DNA from: Asanoa siamensis
GTDB taxonomy: Bacteria; Actinomycetota; Actinomycetes; Mycobacteriales; Micromonosporaceae
Assembly (NCBI RefSeq): GCF_016862555.1
Contig: NZ_BONE01000076.1
Location: 1 to 37,123 of the forward strand
Length of the DNA stretch: 37,123 bases
Reading direction: 5' to 3'
The notes below the pieces were generated by a model. That model worked only from the letters and a program-made list of their open reading frames with translations, ran no database searches and was not told where the DNA came from. This document shows, one piece after another, positions 1 through 8,367 of the stretch; position 1 is the first letter of the stretch; every line of letters begins with the position of its first letter. A program made the translations under genes and the position numbers.

Positions 1-4
1 GGCG

Positions 5-880
5 CTAGACCCGCAGGTAGAAGCGGAGGGTGACCCAGGCGGTGACGGAGCTGACCACGGTGCCCGCGAGGGCCATCAGGGGCAGCATGATCAACACCTT
101 CGCCCAGGACAGCGGTGTCAACAGGTCGGTGAGATCCTGCAGCGAGCCGTCGAGCAGCACCACCTTGAGGATCGCCAACATGCCGAAGCCGAGGACCGAG
201 CCCAGGAGGCCGGCGACCACCGCCTCCAGCACGAACGGTGCCTGGATGAACCAGTTGGACGCACCGACGAGTTTCATGACCGCGACTTCTCGGCGTTTGC
301 TGTAGGCCGCGACCTGGATCGTGTTGCCGACCAGCAAGAGGGCAGCGAGCGCCATCACGCTGGCCGCCACCAGTGCTCCGGTCTGCCCCGCGCCGAGGAT
401 ATTGAAGATCTTTTCGAGCAGGTTCCGTTGGTCGATGATCTGGTCGACGCCGTCCTTGCCCACATAGGTCTCGCGGACAGCCTGATACTGCTCGGGATTG
501 ACCAGGCCGACGCGGAACGACTCGGGCAACTGGCCCGGCTTGACCGCGTCGACGACCGCCGGCACGTCGGCGAACATCGTCTGGAACTTCTTGAACGCCT
601 CGTCCTTGGACTCGTAGATGACCTCGCGTACCAGCGGGTCGCTCTTCAGCTCGCCCTCGAGGCTCGCGCGCTGGTCGTCCGTGATCTCAGGCTTCAGGAA
701 GATGGCGACTTCGATCTTGTCGTAGTAGTACGCCTTCATGTCCTTGACCTGCGTGTAGATCAGGCCGCTGGCACCGAGCATGAACAGGGAGACTGCCATC
801 GTGATGATCATGGCGACGGTCATCGTCACGTTGCGCCACAGTCCGACCATCACCTCGGACATGACGTACTTCAACCGCAT
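5..880 (-). CDS. ftsX: Cell division ABC transporter permease FtsX
   Basis: Membrane partner of FtsE. In this family the FtsEX complex activates peptidoglycan hydrolases at the septum rather than transporting a substrate. The 291-residue protein has a short cytoplasmic N-terminus, a first membrane segment at about residues 17-40, an extracytoplasmic domain of about 120 residues that includes the PEITDDQRASLEGEL stretch, and three further membrane segments from about residue 165 to the end. It carries the permease-core sequence YSKRREVAVMKLVGAS after the second span. Length and topology are normal for actinobacterial FtsX. The ATG start is preceded by a GGAAGGAA ribosome-binding site at about 8 nt. 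It lies 75 nt downstream of ftsE on the same strand, so the two are very likely cotranscribed. The gene is complete, with TAG at positions 5-7. Confidence 0.96.
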   Translation of the reverse strand: MRLKYVMSEVMVGLWRNVTMTVAMIITMAVSLFMLGASGLIYTQVKDMKAYYYDKIEVAIFLKPEITDDQRASLEGELKSDPLVREVIYESKDEAFKKFQTMFADVPAVVDAVKPGQLPESFRVGLVNPEQYQAVRETYVGKDGVDQIIDQRNLLEKIFNILGAGQTGALVAASVMALAALLLVGNTIQVAAYSKRREVAVMKLVGASNWFIQAPFVLEAVVAGLLGSVLGFGMLAILKVVLLDGSLQDLTDLLTPLSWAKVLIMLPLMALAGTVVSSVTAWVTLRFYLRV

Positions 881-955
881 CGGGGGGATTCCTTCCGGAG
901 CTCCGCTGGACTAACCGACTTGCCGGGGTGGCGAGGTGCGCTGGGGGGTCGCGCC

Positions 956-1636
956 TCAGCCGTAGACGCCTCGGGCCTGGTCGCGGACGATGCGACCACT
1001 CTCGATCTCGATGACGCGCCGGCGCATCTGGTTGACGATGTTGGAGTCGTGGGTGACCATCACGACCGTCGTGCCGGTCCGGTTGATCCGGTCCAGCAAC
1101 CGCATGATCTCGATCGACGTGTCCGGGTCCAGGTTTCCGGTCGGCTCGTCGGCCAGGAGGATCAGCGGCCGGTTGACGAACGCGCGCGCCACGGCCACGC
1201 GCTGCTGCTCACCACCGGACAGCTCGTGGGGGTAGCGGTGCTCCTTGCCGCCCAGGCCGACGAGCTCGAGGACCTCGGGGACCACCCGGCGGGCGACCGC
1301 CTTGGTCTTGCCGATCACCTCGAGGGCGAACGCCACGTTCTCGTACGCGGTGCGGTTGGGTAGGAGCCGGAAGTCCTGGAACACGCAGCCGATCTGCCGC
1401 CGGAACGCCGGGATCTTCCACGACCTCATCGCCGTCACGTCGCGGCCGTTGACGTGCACCTTCCCGCGGTTGGGGGTGACCTCGTGCAGCAGCAGCTTGA
1501 TGATCGTCGACTTGCCGGAACCCGACGGACCGATGAAGAAGACGAACTCGCCCTTCTCGATCCCGACGGAGACCTCGTCAAGCGAGGGCCGCGAAGCCTT
1601 CGGGTAAGTCTTGGTCACGTGCTCGAGCTGAATCAC
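956..1636 (-). CDS. ftsE: Cell division ATP-binding protein FtsE
   Basis: ABC ATPase that powers FtsX. All the nucleotide-binding motifs are visible: Walker [10 protein letters not shown] (residues 36-44), a Q-loop within [14 protein letters not shown], the signature [14 protein letters not shown], Walker B ILLADEPT and a switch histidine in VMVTHDS. I place the start at GTG 1636 because it gives [12 protein letters not shown], the usual FtsE N-terminus, and a 226-residue protein. A TTG at 1672 with an upstream GGAGG would add 12 residues ([11 protein letters not shown]...) that do not resemble the family. The GTG has no Shine-Dalgarno sequence but has a -10-like TAGACT eight bases upstream, which fits a leaderless mRNA. 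ftsX follows on the same strand. Confidence 0.95.
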   Translation of the reverse strand: MIQLEHVTKTYPKASRPSLDEVSVGIEKGEFVFFIGPSGSGKSTIIKLLLHEVTPNRGKVHVNGRDVTAMRSWKIPAFRRQIGCVFQDFRLLPNRTAYENVAFALEVIGKTKAVARRVVPEVLELVGLGGKEHRYPHELSGGEQQRVAVARAFVNRPLILLADEPTGNLDPDTSIEIMRLLDRINRTGTTVVMVTHDSNIVNQMRRRVIEIESGRIVRDQARGVYG

Positions 1637-1672
1637 GGGTCGTGAGTCTACGCGGTGTAACGAAAACTCCAA
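1637..1672 (-). promoter_or_regulatory. Possible leaderless promoter of ftsE
   Basis: On the minus strand TAGACT (1650-1645) fits the actinobacterial -10 pattern TANNNT and lies 8 nt before the ftsE GTG. A weak -35-like TTGGAG (1672-1667) sits 16 nt further upstream. No ribosome-binding site precedes the GTG, as expected for a transcript starting at or next to the start codon. The -35 match is poor, so this is only a candidate. Confidence 0.3.
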
Positions 1673-1770
1673 GCCTCCAGGCAGCCATCGTGCCCGTATT
1701 GCCGGAAAGGCCGAAATTTATTCCACACATTAGACGGAGCCGCACACGGACAGTCACTGAAAATAACGGG

Positions 1771-2892
1771 CTAGGAGGGTTCGGACTCCAACTCGCGCTG
1801 CTTGCGCCAACGGATCCCGGCCTCGATGAACTCGTCGATCTCGCCGTCGAACACCGAAGAGGGGTTGCCCGTCTCCTCCTCAGTTCGAAGGTCTTTCACC
1901 ATCTGATACGGGTGGAGGACGTACGAGCGCATCTGGTCGCCCCACGAGCCGGCGGCGTCGGTCTTGAGACCGTCGAGCTTGGCCTGCTCCTCCTGGCGCT
2001 TGCGCTCGAGCAGCCGGGCCTGCAGCACCCGCAGCGCGGACGCCTTGTTCTGCAGCTGCGACTTCTCGTTCTGACAGGTGACCACGATGCCGGTCGGGAT
2101 ATGGGTGATCCGGACGGCCGAGTCGGTCGTGTTGACGCTCTGGCCACCCGGACCCGACGACCGGTAGACGTCGACGCGGATGTCGTTCTCCGGGATGTCG
2201 ATGTGGTCGGTCGTCTCGGTCACCGGCAGCACCTCGACGCCGGCGAAGCTCGTCTGCCGCCGGCCCTGGTTGTCGAACGGGCTGATCCGGACGAGCCGGT
2301 GGGTGCCGGACTCCACGCTGAGCGTGCCGTAGGCATAGGGCGCCTTGACCGCGAAGGTCGCCGACTTGAGACCCGCCTCCTCCGCGTACGAGGTGTCGTA
2401 GACCTCGGTCGCGTAGTTGTGCCGCTCGGCCCAGCGCAGGTACATCCGGAGCAGCATCTCGGCGAAGTCCGCGGCGTCCACGCCGCCCGCGCCGGCCCGG
2501 ATGGCCACCAGCGCCTCCCGCGAGTCGTACTCGCCGGAGAGCAGGGTCCGGACCTCCATCTCCTCGACCGCCTTGTGCAGGGAGGTCAGCTCGGAGCCGA
2601 CCTCCTCCAGGGCGCCCGGGTCAGCCTCGGCCTCGGCGAGCTCCAGCAGCACGGCGGCGTCGTCGATCCGGCCGCGGAGCGCCGCCAGCCGGTCGATCTC
2701 GCTGTTGACGTGGGAGAGCTTCGAGGTGACCACCTGCGCCCGCGCCTGGTCGTCCCACAGGTCGGGGGCCGAGGCCTGCTCCTCGAGGTCGGCCTTGTCC
2801 CGCTGCAGCTTGTCGAGGTCGAGCACGGCCTCGATGTTGCGCAGGGTGGCATCGAGGGTCTTGAGCTGATCGGAGAAGTCGGCAGCGGTCAC
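1771..2892 (-). CDS. prfB: Peptide chain release factor 2 (RF2)
   Basis: Recognises UGA and UAA stop codons and triggers peptide release on the ribosome. The 373-residue protein has the RF2 stop-recognition tripeptide SPF (residues 204-206, in RISPFDNQG) and the catalytic GGQ (249-251, in [20 protein letters not shown]). The N-terminal third is the usual helical domain. The reading frame is uninterrupted, so the autoregulatory in-frame UGA frameshift found in many bacterial prfB genes is absent. The start is GTG 2892, without a clear ribosome-binding site; TACTCT (2906-2901) eight bases upstream could be the -10 of a leaderless transcript. It sits between ftsE and padR on the same strand, with a 134-nt gap to ftsE. 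Confidence 0.97.
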   Translation of the reverse strand: MTAADFSDQLKTLDATLRNIEAVLDLDKLQRDKADLEEQASAPDLWDDQARAQVVTSKLSHVNSEIDRLAALRGRIDDAAVLLELAEAEADPGALEEVGSELTSLHKAVEEMEVRTLLSGEYDSREALVAIRAGAGGVDAADFAEMLLRMYLRWAERHNYATEVYDTSYAEEAGLKSATFAVKAPYAYGTLSVESGTHRLVRISPFDNQGRRQTSFAGVEVLPVTETTDHIDIPENDIRVDVYRSSGPGGQSVNTTDSAVRITHIPTGIVVTCQNEKSQLQNKASALRVLQARLLERKRQEEQAKLDGLKTDAAGSWGDQMRSYVLHPYQMVKDLRTEEETGNPSSVFDGEIDEFIEAGIRWRKQRELESEPS

Positions 2893-2922
2893 AACATGTA
2901 AGAGTAGCGCTGCCCACCGGAA

Positions 2923-2959
2923 GTCCCTCGCTCAGCAGGAGTGCCACCGAGCGAGGGAC
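2923..2959 (-). terminator. Hairpin terminator after the PadR gene
   Basis: GTCCCTCGCTC (2923-2933) and GAGCGAGGGAC (2949-2959) form a perfect 11-bp stem with a 15-nt loop, 12 nt beyond the PadR stop codon. There is no long U-tract, which is common for terminators in high-GC actinobacteria. The prfB -10 candidate lies just downstream of the hairpin, so it would also insulate prfB from padR transcription. Confidence 0.65.
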
Positions 2960-2971
2960 GACGATCGGGTG

Positions 2972-3487
2972 TTACTTGGCCGGGGCTGACTTCAGCCAGC
3001 TGAGAGCGGCCTTGTGGTAGTTGATCGCGAAGTCGAGGGCGGCGGCGCCGTACGGGTCGCCTTCCTTCTTCGCCTCGCGGGCCTGTTCGCGGGCCGAGGC
3101 GAGCGCCTGGGTGTGATAGGCGTTCGCGTTGGAGTAGAGCTCCTTGAGCTGGCCGCCCGAGTGCTGCTGGCCGAACGCCACGCGCAGGGCCGTCGGGTTG
3201 CGGACGGCGTCGCGGCCGGGCGTCTCGCCGAGCCACCGGGAGAAGGCCCGCTTGCCCGACGCGGTGATCGCGTAGGGCTGGCTGGAACGGGGACCCGGCT
3301 TGCCGAGACGTACGTAGCCCTGCTCGGCCAGCGCCGGCAGCTCGCGGTAGACCTGGCTGCGGGTCATCGACCAGTAAGGGCCGAGCCGACGCTCGGCGGA
3401 CGCCATCAGCTGCCCGCCGGTCATCGGTCCTTCGTGGAGCAGACCGAGCAGTGCGGCCGCCGTGGGGTTGATGTCAGTATCCGCCAT
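2972..3487 (-). CDS. PadR-family transcriptional regulator
   Basis: A 171-residue winged-helix DNA-binding protein. Residues about 10-85 match the PadR N-terminal domain: AAALLGLLHEGPMTGGQL, then the recognition-helix region SMTRSQVYRELPALAEQGYV, then a wing ending YAITASGKRAFSRWL. The C-terminal half is helical and charged, as in the longer PadR/Vir-type regulators, where it forms the dimer. ATG 3487 gives the standard N-terminus. PadR proteins usually repress transporters or stress genes next to them and often themselves. No transporter is adjacent here, so autoregulation through the palindrome at 3562-3580 is the simplest inference. The ligand is unknown. Confidence 0.88.
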   Translation of the reverse strand: MADTDINPTAAALLGLLHEGPMTGGQLMASAERRLGPYWSMTRSQVYRELPALAEQGYVRLGKPGPRSSQPYAITASGKRAFSRWLGETPGRDAVRNPTALRVAFGQQHSGGQLKELYSNANAYHTQALASAREQAREAKKEGDPYGAAALDFAINYHKAALSWLKSAPAK

Positions 3488-3561
3488 CTCTCAAAGGTCG
3501 CACCTCGACGGCCCGTCGTCCAGGATTTCGGCTGATCAAAAACGGGGCGTCTCCACAATGC

Positions 3562-3580
3562 ACTGTCTGGCACAGACAGT
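3562..3580. promoter_or_regulatory. Perfect 19-bp palindrome, candidate PadR operator
   Basis: ACTGTCTG (3562-3569), a 3-nt spacer and CAGACAGT (3573-3580) form a perfect inverted repeat, 75 bp upstream of the PadR start and in the only intergenic space between padR and the kinase gene. Dyads of this size are typical targets of dimeric winged-helix regulators. There is no T-tract on the minus-strand side, so an operator is more likely than a terminator. That PadR is the binder is inferred from position only. Confidence 0.5.
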
Positions 3581-3631
3581 CTGCTGAGGACAATGAAGCC
3601 AGCCGGGCAGTATCGGCTGCAAAAGCCTTGA

Positions 3632-4924
3632 TCATGACCTCGGAGGCATGGAAGGCATGAGTTCCCCGATACCGGGCAGAGGCCCCAGGTCGGTGGGAAG
3701 CAGGGGCTCACCGACACCCGGAGGCGGAGTTTCGGTGCTGTCGGGAGTCGTGGGACCACTGGGGACTGTGGTCCGGGTCACGACCGTCGGCGAACCGGCC
3801 TCAGGTTGCCCGCCCGGTCCCACACCCGGCCCAGCACCGCCGCCACCACCGAGCAGCGCGACCGCCGCGACCGTCACCAGCGTGACCACCGCCACGCCAC
3901 CACCGAACAGCGCGACACGCCGATGGGGACGGCGGGCAGGCTCCACAGGGGGCAGTCCCGGCTGTCCCATCGCCGCGAGCGGGATGGCGACCAGACCGCC
4001 GGCGTACGCGGACGCGGGCGAGACAGGCGCGGCCCGCAGCGGAACCCAGGCCACCGGCGCACGGGCCACAGTGGCACCGCCGGGGCGGGGCCACCAGGTG
4101 ACCTGGTCGCCGCCGAGCGGCGCGAGCGTGGGCGTCCCGTCCAGGGCCGGCTCCAGCCCGCGCAGCCGGGCGGCGAGCAGCGCGGCGGGCGGGCGCTGGT
4201 CGGGGGCGGTCGTGACGCAGGCCTCGATGAGCGGCCAGACGACGGCGGGCAGTCCCGGCGGTGCTACCGGAGTGCAGGTCGTGTGCCGGGCGAGCACCTG
4301 GGTCGGTTGGCCACCACGGTAAGGGCTGCGCCCGGTGAGCATCTCGAAGAGGACGATGCCGAGCGCGTACACGTCGGCGGCCCGGCCCGCCGGTTCGCCG
4401 GCGACGACCTCGGGTGCGACGTACTCCGGCGTGGCGTGGATGACGTCGGGACGACCCCGCGCGATCCGCCGCGCCACGCCGAAGTCCGTCAACCGGACCC
4501 GCCCCCCGTCGGCGGGCACGAGAAGGTTGGCCGGCTTGACGTCGCCGTGCACGACGCCGCGGGCGTGCAGATAGGCGAGCGCCTCGGCGACCTGGGCCGC
4601 GATGTGCGCCGCGACCGCGGGCGGCACCGGCCCGTCGCGGCGCAGCCGGCGCCGCAGGTCCTCGCCCTCGACGAGGTCGAGCACGAGCGCCGGCGCGCCG
4701 TCGACCGTGGTCGTGCCGCGCAACCCGACGATGCCGGGATGGTCGAGGGCGCCGAGGATCTCGGCCTCGGCCGCGAAGCCGGCGACGAGTTCGGGCTCGC
4801 GGGCCGCCTCCGGCCGCAGCACCTTGATCGCCACCGGCTCGGCCCGTTCCCGGTCGGTGGCACGCCAGACGGTGCCGACCGCACCCCGGGCGATCTCCTC
4901 GCCCCGCTCGTACCGCTCCGCCAT
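3632..4924 (-). CDS. Membrane-anchored serine/threonine protein kinase
   Basis: A PknB-type Hanks kinase of 430 residues. The kinase domain covers about residues 5-260: a glycine-loop variant EIARGAVGTVW, the ATP-binding lysine in VAIKVL (K34), the catalytic loop HGDVKPANLL (D128), DFG (147-149), APE (170-172) and a conserved arginine in DQRPP. A proline-rich juxtamembrane linker follows, then one membrane span (about 337-360) and a short outside tail rich in Pro, Thr and Gly. There are no PASTA repeats, so no peptidoglycan sensor is visible. HGD replaces the more usual HRD, a variant seen in many actinobacterial kinases. A GGGGAGG site precedes the ATG. It is 79 nt downstream of the tryptophan dioxygenase gene on the same strand. 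Substrates cannot be read from the sequence. Confidence 0.93.
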   Translation of the reverse strand: MAERYERGEEIARGAVGTVWRATDRERAEPVAIKVLRPEAAREPELVAGFAAEAEILGALDHPGIVGLRGTTTVDGAPALVLDLVEGEDLRRRLRRDGPVPPAVAAHIAAQVAEALAYLHARGVVHGDVKPANLLVPADGGRVRLTDFGVARRIARGRPDVIHATPEYVAPEVVAGEPAGRAADVYALGIVLFEMLTGRSPYRGGQPTQVLARHTTCTPVAPPGLPAVVWPLIEACVTTAPDQRPPAALLAARLRGLEPALDGTPTLAPLGGDQVTWWPRPGGATVARAPVAWVPLRAAPVSPASAYAGGLVAIPLAAMGQPGLPPVEPARRPHRRVALFGGGVAVVTLVTVAAVALLGGGGGAGPGVGPGGQPEAGSPTVVTRTTVPSGPTTPDSTETPPPGVGEPLLPTDLGPLPGIGELMPSMPPRS

Positions 4925-5003
4925 GACCGACCTCCCCGCGGCTCACGCTAGGCGCGCGGGAAGTGGCGACGGTCACTACGCCGCCCGGGATGGCACGAAC
5001 CCG

Positions 5004-5804
5004 CTAGAGCCGGCTGCGGAACTCCCACAGCTCCGGGTAGAAGCGCATTTCGATGCGGGAGCGCAGGTACGCCCCGCCCGCGGAGCCGCCCGTGCCCGGC
5101 TTGGTGCCGATCTGGCGCTCCGCCATCAGCACGTGCCGCGCCCGCCACAGCGAGAACGCCTGGTCGTGGGCGACCAGCGCCTCGGCCAGGTCCCAGAGCT
5201 GTCCGTAGCGTTCCCGGTCGTTGGCGATCGCCGCGTACGCGTCGAACCGCGCGTCCGGTGTCGACACGTCGAAGCCGGCCTTGACGAGCACCGCCAGGAA
5301 GCCGTCCCACATGCTCGGCTCGTCGAGCCGGGCCTGCAGCCGGGCGCGGTCGTCGTCGGCGAGGCCTTTGAACCGGCGGATGAAGCCCGGGTCCTTCGCG
5401 CCGGAGAGGAACTCGATCTCGCGGAACTGGGCGGACTGGAAGCCGGACGCCGGCGCGAGCTTGTTGCGGAACGCCAGGAAGTCCTGCGGTGTCATCGTGT
5501 CGATCACGTCGACCTGGTTGACCAGGACCCGCTCGACCACCAGGCAGCGCTCCAGCCGCACCCGTGGCAGGTAGCTCTCCCCGGCCAGCATCCGGTCGCG
5601 GGCGTCGGTCAGCTCCGAGAGGAGGAGCTTGAACCACAGCTCGTACACCTGGTGGATCGTGATGAACAGCAGCTCGTCGTGCGCGGGTGGCGACGACTCC
5701 GGCACCTGCTGGTCGAGCAGCTCGGGTAGGCGCAGGTAGGCCCCGTAGGTAAGGCGGCCGCCCTGCTCACCGAAATGGGCGTCGTGAAGGATCTCTTCGG
5801 TCAC
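5004..5804 (-). CDS. kynA: Tryptophan 2,3-dioxygenase
   Basis: Haem enzyme that oxidises L-tryptophan to N-formylkynurenine, the first step of the kynurenine pathway. At 266 residues it is the usual bacterial length. Recognisable blocks are LTYGAYLRLPELL, the active-site helix LLFITIHQVYELWFKLLL (H51), FRNKLAPASGFQSAQFREIE (substrate-binding R113), and the C-terminal WRARHVLMAERQIGTKPG followed by TGGSAGG, where H224 is the expected axial haem ligand. The start is GTG 5804. A TAACGT box lies 7 nt upstream and no clear spaced Shine-Dalgarno is present, so it may be leaderless. No other kynurenine-pathway gene is in the window. It is divergent from the helicase-associated gene. Confidence 0.96.
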   Translation of the reverse strand: MTEEILHDAHFGEQGGRLTYGAYLRLPELLDQQVPESSPPAHDELLFITIHQVYELWFKLLLSELTDARDRMLAGESYLPRVRLERCLVVERVLVNQVDVIDTMTPQDFLAFRNKLAPASGFQSAQFREIEFLSGAKDPGFIRRFKGLADDDRARLQARLDEPSMWDGFLAVLVKAGFDVSTPDARFDAYAAIANDRERYGQLWDLAEALVAHDQAFSLWRARHVLMAERQIGTKPGTGGSAGGAYLRSRIEMRFYPELWEFRSRL

Positions 5805-5866
5805 CCTTCGAACGTTAAACCCCTGGTTGTTTGACCTGCGCCGGTGGGTGGAGCAGGCTGCTGCCC

Positions 5867-8305
5867 GTGGCGTCCGCGTTGCTGCAGTGGTTGGCCCTCC
5901 GTGCGCCCGACGAGCTCGCCGTGATCTTGCGACGGCGCCGCGACGCGCTCCCCGTCGCCGACCTCGAAACCCTGGCGGCCCGGCTGGAGAGGGACGGCTC
6001 GGTCGCGGCCGCGCTGTCCACTGTGCCGCTTCCGCAGGCGCAGGTCGTCGAGGCGCTGGCGGGCATCGGTGGCCCGAGTGTGCGGCCCGGCCGGCTGGCC
6101 GCCCTGCTCGACCGGCCGGAGCACGATCCCGACCTGGCGGACGCGCTGGCCGGGCTCGCCGAGCTCGCGCTGGTCTGGCCGGACGAGACGGGCGCGCTGC
6201 GGATGGCGGAGCCGCTCTGGTCGGAGACGGAGTTCCCGCTGGGCCTGGGCCCGCCCGCCGCCACGCTGCTCGCGACGGTCGACCAGGACCGCCTGGCGGG
6301 CATCGCGGCCGCGTGGCGGGTGGATCCGGGGTCGCTGGCCGCGACGCTGTCCGACGAGAGCCGCGTACGCGAGATGGTCGGCGGCGCGCCCGCCGACACC
6401 CGCCGGCGGCTGGACCGGCTGGCCGCGCACGGACCGGCGGCGGAGCTGCCCGGCACGGCGCTCGGCTGGGCGCTGGACCGCGGGCTGGTCATCCCCGACG
6501 GCTGGCGGCGCGCGACGATGCCCCGCGAGGTGGCGGTGGCGCTGCGCGGGGCCGGCTGGCACGCGCCGTTCGACCCTCGGCCGCCGGTGCTCGCGATCAA
6601 CCTGGCGCCGGCCGCGGCGGTCGACCGCGAGGCCGTGGCGGCCGGAACGCTCGCGGTGCAGCGGGTCGGGGCGTTGCTGGACGTCGCCGAGCGGGCGCCG
6701 CTGGCGTTCCTGCGGTCCGGCGGGGTCGGCGCCCGCGAGATCCGCCGGGTCGCGAAGCTGACCGGGGCCGACGAGACCGAGGTGCGGCTCTGGCTGGAGA
6801 TCGGGTACGCGGCCGGCCTGCTCGGCCTCGTCGACGAGGTGGTCGCACCGACGGCCGCGTACGACGAGTGGCGCGCGGCCAGGCCGGCCGACCGGCTCGC
6901 GACCCTGGTGACCACCTGGGCGACGCTGCCCACCGTGCCCACCGCCGCCGGCCGCCCCGGCGGCGGCCCGCAGCTGTCCGCGCTGCTGCCCGACCTGGCC
7001 TGGGCTCCGGTGCTCGACGCCCGCCCCGGCCTGCTTCGGCTGCTGGGCGAGCTGCCGCCGGGTCGCGGTGCGGCGGCGGCCGGGCCGGGCGCCGACGTCG
7101 ACGCGATCACGGACGCCCTGCGCTGGCGGCTGCCGGTGCTGCTGCCGGCGACGCGACAGTCGCCGGACCCGTTGGTCGAGGGGACGCTGCGCGAGGCCCG
7201 GCTGCTCGGTGTGCTGGCGCACGGTGCGCTGAGCGCGGTCGGCCGGGCCCTGGTCGAGGCGCCCGGGACCGTGGCCGAGGTGGCCGGGGCACTGCTGCCC
7301 GACGTGGTCGCGGAGGCCATCTTCGAGGCCGACCTGACGGTGCTGGTGCCGGGGCTGCCGGCCGCGCCGCTGGGGACCCTGCTGGACACGGCGGCCGAGC
7401 GGACGGCCGCCGACGGCGCCGCGGCGTCGTGGCGGTTCACCACGGAATCGGTGCGGGCGGCCCTGGACACGGGGTTCACCGCCGGGACGCTGCTGGAGGC
7501 GCTGCGGATCGTGGCCGCCGGCGGGCGGCTGCCGCAGGCCCTGGAATACCTGATCGACGACGTCGGGCGGCAGCACGGGCAGGTCCGGGTACGCGCGGTC
7601 GGCTGCGTCCTGCGCACCGACACGGCCGCGCTGGCCGCCGAGCTGATCGGGGCCCGGCCGCTGCGCGGGCTCGGCCTGGCCGCCGTCGCGCCGACCGTGC
7701 TGACCAGCGCGCGGTCGGCGGAGGAGACGCTGGAGGCGCTGCGCGCGGCCGGCTACTCCCCCGCCGCCGAGGACGCCACCGGCACGCCGACCGTGCGCCG
7801 GGCGACCCGGATGCGGGCCACGCCGAGGCGCCGCGCCGGGCACGTCCCGACGGCCCGGCCGGCGCCGACCGGCGACCTGGTCGAGCTGGCCGAGCGGCTG
7901 TTGGATTCCGCCGTCCCGGAGACCGAGGCGGCCGCGCCCCGGCTCGTCACCGCCGGGGCCGAGCAGACCGTGCGGCCGATGCTCTGGCTGGTGCCGGACC
8001 CGGCCGCGCCCGCACCGGCCACCGCGTCGTCCGAGCCCGCGTCGCCCGAGCCGGCCGAGGCGGTGGCGGGCGAGGTGCGCCGCCACACGCCCCAGCTCGA
8101 GCAGCGGGAACGCGACCTGCTGGTCTACGCGATCGTGGTCGGCGGGCCGGTCACGATCGATTACCGCACCGCCGGCGGCGACTTCTCCAGCCGGGTCGTC
8201 GAGCCACTGGAACTCGACGGGAAGCGGATGGTCGCCTGGTGCCGGCTGCGCGAGGACGAACGGGTCTTCGGCCTGACCCGAATCGAGCGCGTCCGACCCG
8301 CGTGA
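5867..8305 (+). CDS. Helicase-associated domain protein with C-terminal WYL-like domain
   Basis: A large actinobacterial protein (about 812 residues) of the group annotated 'helicase-associated domain-containing protein'. Residues about 485-630 (from TVLVPGLPAAPL through WRFTTESVRAALDTGFTAGTLLEALR and the VRVRAVGCVLRTD segment) resemble the XPB/Ssl2-like helicase-associated domain. The last 65 residues (LLVYAIVVGGPVTIDYRTAG...) look like a WYL-type module. I see no Walker A or DEAD motif, so it is not itself a helicase. Between the two lies an Ala/Pro-rich linker. In related genomes such genes often lie near an XPB-type helicase; none is in this window. I choose GTG 5867; the frame is open from TTG 5831, which is an alternative start. 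Its role in DNA transactions is inferred from the domains only. Confidence 0.85.
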   Translation: MASALLQWLALRAPDELAVILRRRRDALPVADLETLAARLERDGSVAAALSTVPLPQAQVVEALAGIGGPSVRPGRLAALLDRPEHDPDLADALAGLAELALVWPDETGALRMAEPLWSETEFPLGLGPPAATLLATVDQDRLAGIAAAWRVDPGSLAATLSDESRVREMVGGAPADTRRRLDRLAAHGPAAELPGTALGWALDRGLVIPDGWRRATMPREVAVALRGAGWHAPFDPRPPVLAINLAPAAAVDREAVAAGTLAVQRVGALLDVAERAPLAFLRSGGVGAREIRRVAKLTGADETEVRLWLEIGYAAGLLGLVDEVVAPTAAYDEWRAARPADRLATLVTTWATLPTVPTAAGRPGGGPQLSALLPDLAWAPVLDARPGLLRLLGELPPGRGAAAAGPGADVDAITDALRWRLPVLLPATRQSPDPLVEGTLREARLLGVLAHGALSAVGRALVEAPGTVAEVAGALLPDVVAEAIFEADLTVLVPGLPAAPLGTLLDTAAERTAADGAAASWRFTTESVRAALDTGFTAGTLLEALRIVAAGGRLPQALEYLIDDVGRQHGQVRVRAVGCVLRTDTAALAAELIGARPLRGLGLAAVAPTVLTSARSAEETLEALRAAGYSPAAEDATGTPTVRRATRMRATPRRRAGHVPTARPAPTGDLVELAERLLDSAVPETEAAAPRLVTAGAEQTVRPMLWLVPDPAAPAPATASSEPASPEPAEAVAGEVRRHTPQLEQRERDLLVYAIVVGGPVTIDYRTAGGDFSSRVVEPLELDGKRMVAWCRLREDERVFGLTRIERVRPA

Positions 8306-8312
8306 GCCGAAA

Positions 8313-8358
8313 GGAACGGTCCGTTGTTAACGCTTTTCGCATAACAACGGACCGTTCC
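8313..8358. terminator. Perfect 17-bp inverted repeat, likely bidirectional terminator
   Basis: The arms 8313-8329 (starting GGAACGGTCCG) and 8342-8358 (ending CGGACCGTTCC) are perfectly complementary over 17 bp with a 12-nt loop. They sit between two converging genes, 7 nt after the stop of the helicase-associated gene and 9 nt from the stop of pruA. Neither side has a real U-tract, only TTT on the minus-strand side. Position and stem strength argue for a shared terminator. Confidence 0.75.
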
Positions 8359-8367
8359 AAACCACAC

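Noticed and set aside
3600-3619. Terminator for the kinase gene (CAGCCG / CGGCTG)
   Set aside because: The stem is only 6 bp with an 8-nt loop and no U-tract, too weak to call.
3632-4924. PknB-type peptidoglycan sensor kinase with PASTA repeats
   Set aside because: The region after the membrane span is only about 70 residues of Pro/Thr/Gly-rich sequence with no PASTA-like repeats.
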